A DNA stretch of 64,000 bases from Streptomyces sp. DSM 15324 (GTDB taxonomy: Bacteria > Actinomycetota > Actinomycetes > Streptomycetales > Streptomycetaceae): NCBI RefSeq assembly GCF_001514285.1, contig NZ_KQ949023.1, positions 248,001 to 312,000 on the forward strand, written 5' to 3'. Made by a program: the position numbers and the translations under genes. The notes below the pieces were generated by a model that was not told where the DNA came from, did not search any database, and saw only the letters and a program-made list of their open reading frames with translations. Shown here piece after piece: positions 60,181-64,000 of this stretch (its first letter is position 1; each line of letters begins with the position of its first letter).

Positions 60181-61332
60181 GTGACACGCAAGACGGTGCG
60201 TATCGCCATGAACGGCGTGACCGGACGCATGGGCTACCGACAGCACCTCGTCCGCTCCCTCCTCGCCCTGCGCGACCAGGGAGGACTCGACCTCGGCGAC
60301 GGCACCGTGCTGTGGCCGGAACCGATCCTCGTCGGCCGCCGCGAGCACGCCCTGAAGGCGCTCGCCGAGCGGCACGGCCTGGAGCACTGGGCGACGGACG
60401 TCGACGAGGTCCTCGCCGACCCGACCGTGGACATCTACTTCGACGCCCAGGTCACCTCCGCCCGCGAGGAGGCGCTCAAGAAGGCGATCGCCGCGGGCAA
60501 GCACGTCTACACCGAGAAGCCCACGGCCACCGGCCTCGACGGCGCCCTGGAGCTGGCCCGCCTCGCGAACGCGGCCGGCATCAAGCACGGCGTCGTCCAG
60601 GACAAGCTGTTCCTGCCCGGCCTGCTCAAGCTGAAGCGCCTGATCGACGGCGGCTTCTTCGGCCGCATCCTGTCCATCCGCGGCGAGTTCGGCTACTGGG
60701 TCTTCGAGGGCGACTGGCAGACCGCCCAGCGCCCCTCCTGGAACTACCGCACCGAGGACGGCGGCGGCATCGTCGTCGACATGTTCCCGCACTGGGAGTA
60801 CGTCCTGCACGAGCTGTTCGGCCGGGTGAAGTCCGTCCAGGCCCTCACCGCCACCCACATCCCGCAGCGCTGGGACGAGAGCGACAAGCCCTACGACGCG
60901 ACGGCCGACGACGCCGCGTACGGCATCTTCGAGCTCGACGGCGGCGCCATCGCCCAGATCAACTCCTCCTGGGCGGTCCGCGTCAACCGCGACGAACTCG
61001 TCGAGTTCCAGGTCGACGGCACCGAGGGCTCCGCCGTCGCGGGCCTGCGCAACTGCCGCGTCCAGCACCGCTCGCTCACCCCCAAGCCGGTCTGGAACCC
61101 CGACATCCCGGCCACCTACTCCTTCCGCGACCAGTGGCAGGAGGTCCCGGACAACGGCGACTTCGACAACGGCTTCAAGGCGCAGTGGGAGCTGTTCCTC
61201 AAGCACGTCTACGCCGACGCCCCCTACCACTGGGACCTGCTCGCCGGCGCCCGCGGCGTCCAGCTCGCCGAGCTGGGCCTGAAGTCCTCGGCCGAGGGCC
61301 GACGCCTCGACGTCCCGGAGATCGCGCTGTGA
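60181..61332 (+). CDS. Gfo/Idh/MocA-family sugar oxidoreductase
   Basis: 383-aa NAD(P)-dependent dehydrogenase. The Rossmann start is 'VRIAMNGVTGRMGYRQHLVR', then 'HVYTEKPTATGLDG' with the conserved EKP Lys. The substrate domain has 'GGGIVVDMFPHWEYVLHELF', with the D-x3-H catalytic pattern. It likely oxidises a sugar or sugar-derived hydroxyl. GTG 60181 has AAAGGA 5 nt upstream; upstream frame to 59794 has no support. First gene of a three-gene overlapping operon. Confidence 0.9.
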   Translation: MTRKTVRIAMNGVTGRMGYRQHLVRSLLALRDQGGLDLGDGTVLWPEPILVGRREHALKALAERHGLEHWATDVDEVLADPTVDIYFDAQVTSAREEALKKAIAAGKHVYTEKPTATGLDGALELARLANAAGIKHGVVQDKLFLPGLLKLKRLIDGGFFGRILSIRGEFGYWVFEGDWQTAQRPSWNYRTEDGGGIVVDMFPHWEYVLHELFGRVKSVQALTATHIPQRWDESDKPYDATADDAAYGIFELDGGAIAQINSSWAVRVNRDELVEFQVDGTEGSAVAGLRNCRVQHRSLTPKPVWNPDIPATYSFRDQWQEVPDNGDFDNGFKAQWELFLKHVYADAPYHWDLLAGARGVQLAELGLKSSAEGRRLDVPEIAL

Positions 61333-62483
61333 CCCTCCAGCTCCCCGCCCCCGACGGCACGCTGCGGACGTACGACCCCCGCACCGAGCCGCTCCTCCTC
61401 ACCCCCGGCACCCCTTTCACCTCCCGGACGGTCTACTCGGCGGCGCACGTCGTCGCCGACCCCTTCGCGGACACCACCCCCGATTCCCCCGCCGCCGTCG
61501 ACTGGGACGCCACCCTCGCCTTCCGCCGCCACCTGTGGTCGCACGGGCTCGGTGTCGCCGAGGCGATGGACACCGCCCAGCGCGGCATGGGCCTGGACTG
61601 GGCGGGCGCCGCCGAGCTGATCCGCCGCAGCGCCGCCGAGGCGAAGGCGGTCGGCGGCAGCATCGCCTGCGGCGTCGGCACCGACCAGCTCACCGGCCCG
61701 GCGTCCCTCGCGGAGGTCCGAACGGCGTACGAGGAGCAGCTCGCGCTCGTCGAGGCCGCCGGCGCCCGGACGATCCTGATGGCCTCCCGCGCCCTGGCCG
61801 CGGCGGCCTCCGGCCCCGAGGACTACCTCGAGGTCTACGGCCACCTCCTGCGCCAGGCCTCCGAGCCGGTGATCCTGCACTGGCTCGGCCCGATGTTCGA
61901 CCCGGCGCTGGAGGGCTACTGGGGCTCGTCCGACCTGGACGCGGCGACCGACACCTTCCTGGAGGTCATCGCCGCGCACCCCGACAAGGTCGACGGCATC
62001 AAGGTCTCGCTCCTGGACGCCGCGCGCGAGATCGACATCCGCCGCCGCCTCCCGCAGGGCGTGCGCTGCTACACGGGTGACGACTTCAACTACCCCGAGC
62101 TGATCGCGGGCGACGAGCAGGGCTTCAGCCACGCCCTGCTCGGCATCTTCGACCCGCTGGGCCCGCTGGCGGCCGAGGCGGTACGGCGCCTGGACACGGG
62201 CGACAAGGCCGGCTTCCGTGCCCTGCTCGACCCCACGGTCGCCCTCTCCCGCCACCTCTTCCAGACCCCCACCCGCTTCTACAAGACGGGCGTGGTGTTC
62301 CTGGCCTGGCTGGCCGGCCACCAGTCGCACTTCACGATGGTCGGCGGCCTTCAGTCGGCGCGCAGCCTCCCGCACTTCGCGCGTGCCTACGAACTCGCCG
62401 ACGGCCTGGGCCTGTTCCCCGACCCGAAGCTGGCCGAGGACCGTATGAAGACCCTCCTCGCCCTGTACGGGGTGAACCAGTGA
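61329..62483 (+). CDS. DUF993 family TIM-barrel protein (dihydrodipicolinate synthase-like)
   Basis: 384-aa member of DUF993, a family related to DapA-type aldolases. 'WDATLAFRRHLWSHGLGVAE' and 'TAQRGMGLDWAGAAELIRRS' are the family blocks, and 'KVDGIKVSLLDA' places a Lys where class I aldolases form the Schiff base. Possible role: retro-aldol cleavage or hydration of the oxidised sugar made by the neighbour. GTG start overlaps the preceding stop (GTGA) and the next gene overlaps its stop. No experimental function known to me. Confidence 0.85.
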   Translation: MTLQLPAPDGTLRTYDPRTEPLLLTPGTPFTSRTVYSAAHVVADPFADTTPDSPAAVDWDATLAFRRHLWSHGLGVAEAMDTAQRGMGLDWAGAAELIRRSAAEAKAVGGSIACGVGTDQLTGPASLAEVRTAYEEQLALVEAAGARTILMASRALAAAASGPEDYLEVYGHLLRQASEPVILHWLGPMFDPALEGYWGSSDLDAATDTFLEVIAAHPDKVDGIKVSLLDAAREIDIRRRLPQGVRCYTGDDFNYPELIAGDEQGFSHALLGIFDPLGPLAAEAVRRLDTGDKAGFRALLDPTVALSRHLFQTPTRFYKTGVVFLAWLAGHQSHFTMVGGLQSARSLPHFARAYELADGLGLFPDPKLAEDRMKTLLALYGVNQ

Positions 62484-63310
62484 GCGATCTCGCGCGTTTC
62501 AGCATCAACCAGATGACGGTGAAGCAGCTGTCGATGCCGGAACTGGTGGATGCCTGCCTGGAGTTGGGCGTCCCCGGGGTGGGCCTGTGGCGCGAGCCGG
62601 TCCAGACGTACGGCCTGGAGGCGACGGCCAAACTGATCCGCGACGCGGGCCTGACGGTCACCACCCTCTGCCGCGGCGGCTTTTTCACGGCGATCGACCC
62701 GGCCGAACGCACGAAGGCCCTGGACGACAACCGCCGGGCGGTCGAGGAGGCGGCCACCCTCGGCACCGAGGTCCTGGTCCTGGTCTCCGGCGGCCTCCCG
62801 GCCGGCTCCAAGGACCTGCACGGGGCGCGGGAGCGGATCGCCGACGCCCTGGGCGAACTGGGTCCCCATGCCGAACGGCACGGAGTGAAGCTGGCCATCG
62901 AACCCCTCCACCCCATGTACGCCGCCGACCGCTGCGTGGTCTCCACCCTCGCCCAGGCCCTGGACCTCGCGGAGCGCTTCCCGGCCCACCAGGTCGGCGT
63001 GACGGTCGACACGTACCACATCTGGTGGGACGACCGGGCCCCCGCCCAGATCGCCCGCGCGGGCGCCTCGGGCCGTATCCACACCTTCCAGCTGGCCGAC
63101 TGGACGACCCCCCTCCCCGAGGGCGTCCTCACCGGCCGCGGCCAGATCGGCGACGGCGCGATCGACATGCGCGAGTGGCTGGCGTACGTCGAACAGGCCG
63201 GCTACACGGGACCCGTCGAGGTCGAACTCTTCAACGACGGCCTGTGGGCCAGGGACGGCCGCGAGGTACTGGCGGAGACGGCGGAGAGGTTCGCCCGGCA
63301 CGTCCTCTGA
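62480..63310 (+). CDS. Sugar phosphate isomerase/epimerase family protein (AP endonuclease 2 fold)
   Basis: 276-aa TIM-barrel protein: 'PELVDACLELGVPGVGLWRE', 'AERHGVKLAIEPLHPMYAAD' with a metal-ligand Glu, 'QVGVTVDTYHIWWD' with Asp/His, and 'VEVELFNDGLW' with the last Glu. These are the metal ligands of xylose isomerase-like epimerases. It ends the operon, followed by a 15-bp hairpin. Likely an isomerase, epimerase or lyase on the keto-sugar product. Confidence 0.88.
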   Translation: MSDLARFSINQMTVKQLSMPELVDACLELGVPGVGLWREPVQTYGLEATAKLIRDAGLTVTTLCRGGFFTAIDPAERTKALDDNRRAVEEAATLGTEVLVLVSGGLPAGSKDLHGARERIADALGELGPHAERHGVKLAIEPLHPMYAADRCVVSTLAQALDLAERFPAHQVGVTVDTYHIWWDDRAPAQIARAGASGRIHTFQLADWTTPLPEGVLTGRGQIGDGAIDMREWLAYVEQAGYTGPVEVELFNDGLWARDGREVLAETAERFARHVL

Positions 63311-63333
63311 CCACCTCGGATCCACCGAACCCG

Positions 63334-63376
63334 CAGACGGCCGCCGGATGTCGAAAAACACTCCGGCGGCCGTCTG
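63334..63376 (+). terminator. Terminator of the sugar operon
   Basis: Arms 63334-63348 and 63362-63376 form a perfect 15-bp stem (CAGACGGCCGCCGGA / TCCGGCGGCCGTCTG) with a 13-nt A-rich loop, 24 nt after the stop. Confidence 0.9.
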
Positions 63377-63443
63377 ACGGCACGTCGCTTTGCAACTGCT
63401 CATGCGATAATACGTTCGACGGATTGCCGGTGGGGGGAGCGGT

Positions 63444-63818
63444 GTGACGGGCTGGGACATAGACGTCGCCGGGGTGCGCGGAGTTCTGCGGAACACCGGC
63501 ACGGCGGCGAAGTCACTGTCGGACACGGGCCGGGCGATGCAGGGCAACCTGGAGGAGGCGGCCTCGGCGGCGGGGACGATCACCAGCCAGTACGGCCCGT
63601 ACAGCAGCACGGCCGGACTGGTGGGCGCGGCGCTGGCGGAGTTCCTCGACCAGTGGGCGCGTGATCTGGTGTACATCGCCGAGCGCACGTCGAAGTCGCT
63701 GAACGGCGCGGCCGAGGCCACGGGCCACTATGCCCAGGGCGACCTGACGATGGCGGCCACGGCACAGCGGGAGGCGGCCAAGGAGCCGAAGGTCGATCTG
63801 CCGGGGGCGGCCAAGTGA
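63444..63818 (+). CDS. DUF6507-like, WXG100-type small protein of a type VII secretion locus
   Basis: 124-aa all-helical protein without signal peptide. 'GWDIDVAGVRGVLRNTGTAA' opens it, 'AALAEFLDQWARDLVYIAER' is the second helix with a central Trp, and a final segment 'TMAATAQREAAKEPKVDLPG' follows. The helical-hairpin layout matches ESX/WXG100-like substrates or chaperones, and the wording of the N-terminus fits the Streptomyces DUF6507 family. GTG start preceded by GGGGGGAGCG. It overlaps the next gene as GTGA. Confidence 0.75.
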   Translation: MTGWDIDVAGVRGVLRNTGTAAKSLSDTGRAMQGNLEEAASAAGTITSQYGPYSSTAGLVGAALAEFLDQWARDLVYIAERTSKSLNGAAEATGHYAQGDLTMAATAQREAAKEPKVDLPGAAK

Positions 63819-64000
63819 GCGACGGGGCAACCCTGATCGACCCGTCCGGCATCCCGCACTTCATCGGCGACCTGTCCACCCTGGACACGGACGTGATGTT
63901 GCTGACCGCGAACGCGGCCCAGTTCCGGGCGTCGGGCGCGAACGTCCACACCACCTTCCAGAACCTCTCCGCCGTCTACCGCACCCCCGACGCGGCCGAA
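63815..64000 (+). CDS. N-terminus of a probable type VII-secreted toxin-like protein (truncated by window)
   Basis: Only 62 codons are visible: 'MSDGATLIDPSGIPHFIGDL' and 'DTDVMLLTANAAQFRASGAN', helical and Thr/Ala-rich, continuing off the window. GTG overlaps the DUF6507-like stop. Large polymorphic toxins often follow such small ESX-like genes; the C-terminal effector cannot be seen, so the toxin assignment is inference. Confidence 0.6.
   Translation, partial: MSDGATLIDPSGIPHFIGDLSTLDTDVMLLTANAAQFRASGANVHTTFQNLSAVYRTPDAAE

Overview
The window is chromosomal DNA of a Streptomyces species. It is very GC-rich with strong third-position G/C bias. Many genes start with GTG and many neighbours overlap as GTGA or ATGA. 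It carries Streptomyces hallmark loci: cebEFG-bglC with CebR, the developmental regulator gene adpA with a TTA (bldA) codon next to orn, and the desferrioxamine cluster desA-D. From memory, the order ceb - orn - adpA - glmS - des - acyl-CoA genes matches the S. coelicolor chromosome; no search was run.

Layout. 1-5256: cellobiose uptake and hydrolysis (bglC, cebG, cebF, cebE on the minus strand; cebR divergent) with two CebR palindromes. 5253-5848: a GNAT gene and a hairpin that looks like the ancestral tRNA-His terminator. 5855-11440: a 5.6-kb element between 27-bp direct repeats that copy the 3' end of tRNA-His. It holds small minus-strand genes, a plus-strand regulator + pterin dehydratase pair, and a decayed phage tail/lysis block with one premature stop and two frameshifts. 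No integrase is visible. 11418-16008: tRNA-His, orn, adpA, a membrane protein, a universal stress protein and an acetate-transporter-like protein. 16113-20901: glmS with a small partner, a Tat-secreted purple acid phosphatase, and a DUF4429/SHOCT protein. 20955-27146: desDCBA and a siderophore-binding lipoprotein gene with two iron boxes.

27234-33671: a leucine-catabolism-type operon (methylcrotonyl-CoA carboxylase beta and alpha, HMG-CoA lyase, acyl-CoA dehydrogenase) facing its probable TetR repressor across two 17-bp operators. 33821-36689: long-chain-type acyl-CoA dehydrogenase, acyl-CoA thioesterase II and a phosphatase-like gene. 36752-41006: a PucR regulator divergent from a ureohydrolase + ThDP-enzyme pair. 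41149-53786: mainly envelope and secreted functions (DUF7691-like protein, secreted endonuclease, GT39 glycosyltransferase, beta-lactamase-like hydrolase, fused ABC exporter, small secreted protein, S37 peptidase, GH3 hexosaminidase). 54075-58437: LysR, EamA exporter, an EPSP-synthase paralogue, a LysR pseudogene and an RBBP9-like hydrolase. 58841-63310: LacI regulator divergent from a three-gene overlapping operon (Gfo/Idh/MocA oxidoreductase, DUF993, sugar isomerase/epimerase). 63444-64000: start of a type VII secretion-like locus that runs out of the window.

The best candidates for new biology are the tRNA-His element, with its regulator-pterin dehydratase cargo and exchanged tRNA terminator, the LacI-controlled Gfo/DUF993/isomerase operon, and the truncated type VII locus. 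Starts were chosen by ribosome-binding site and family length; alternatives are stated where they matter.
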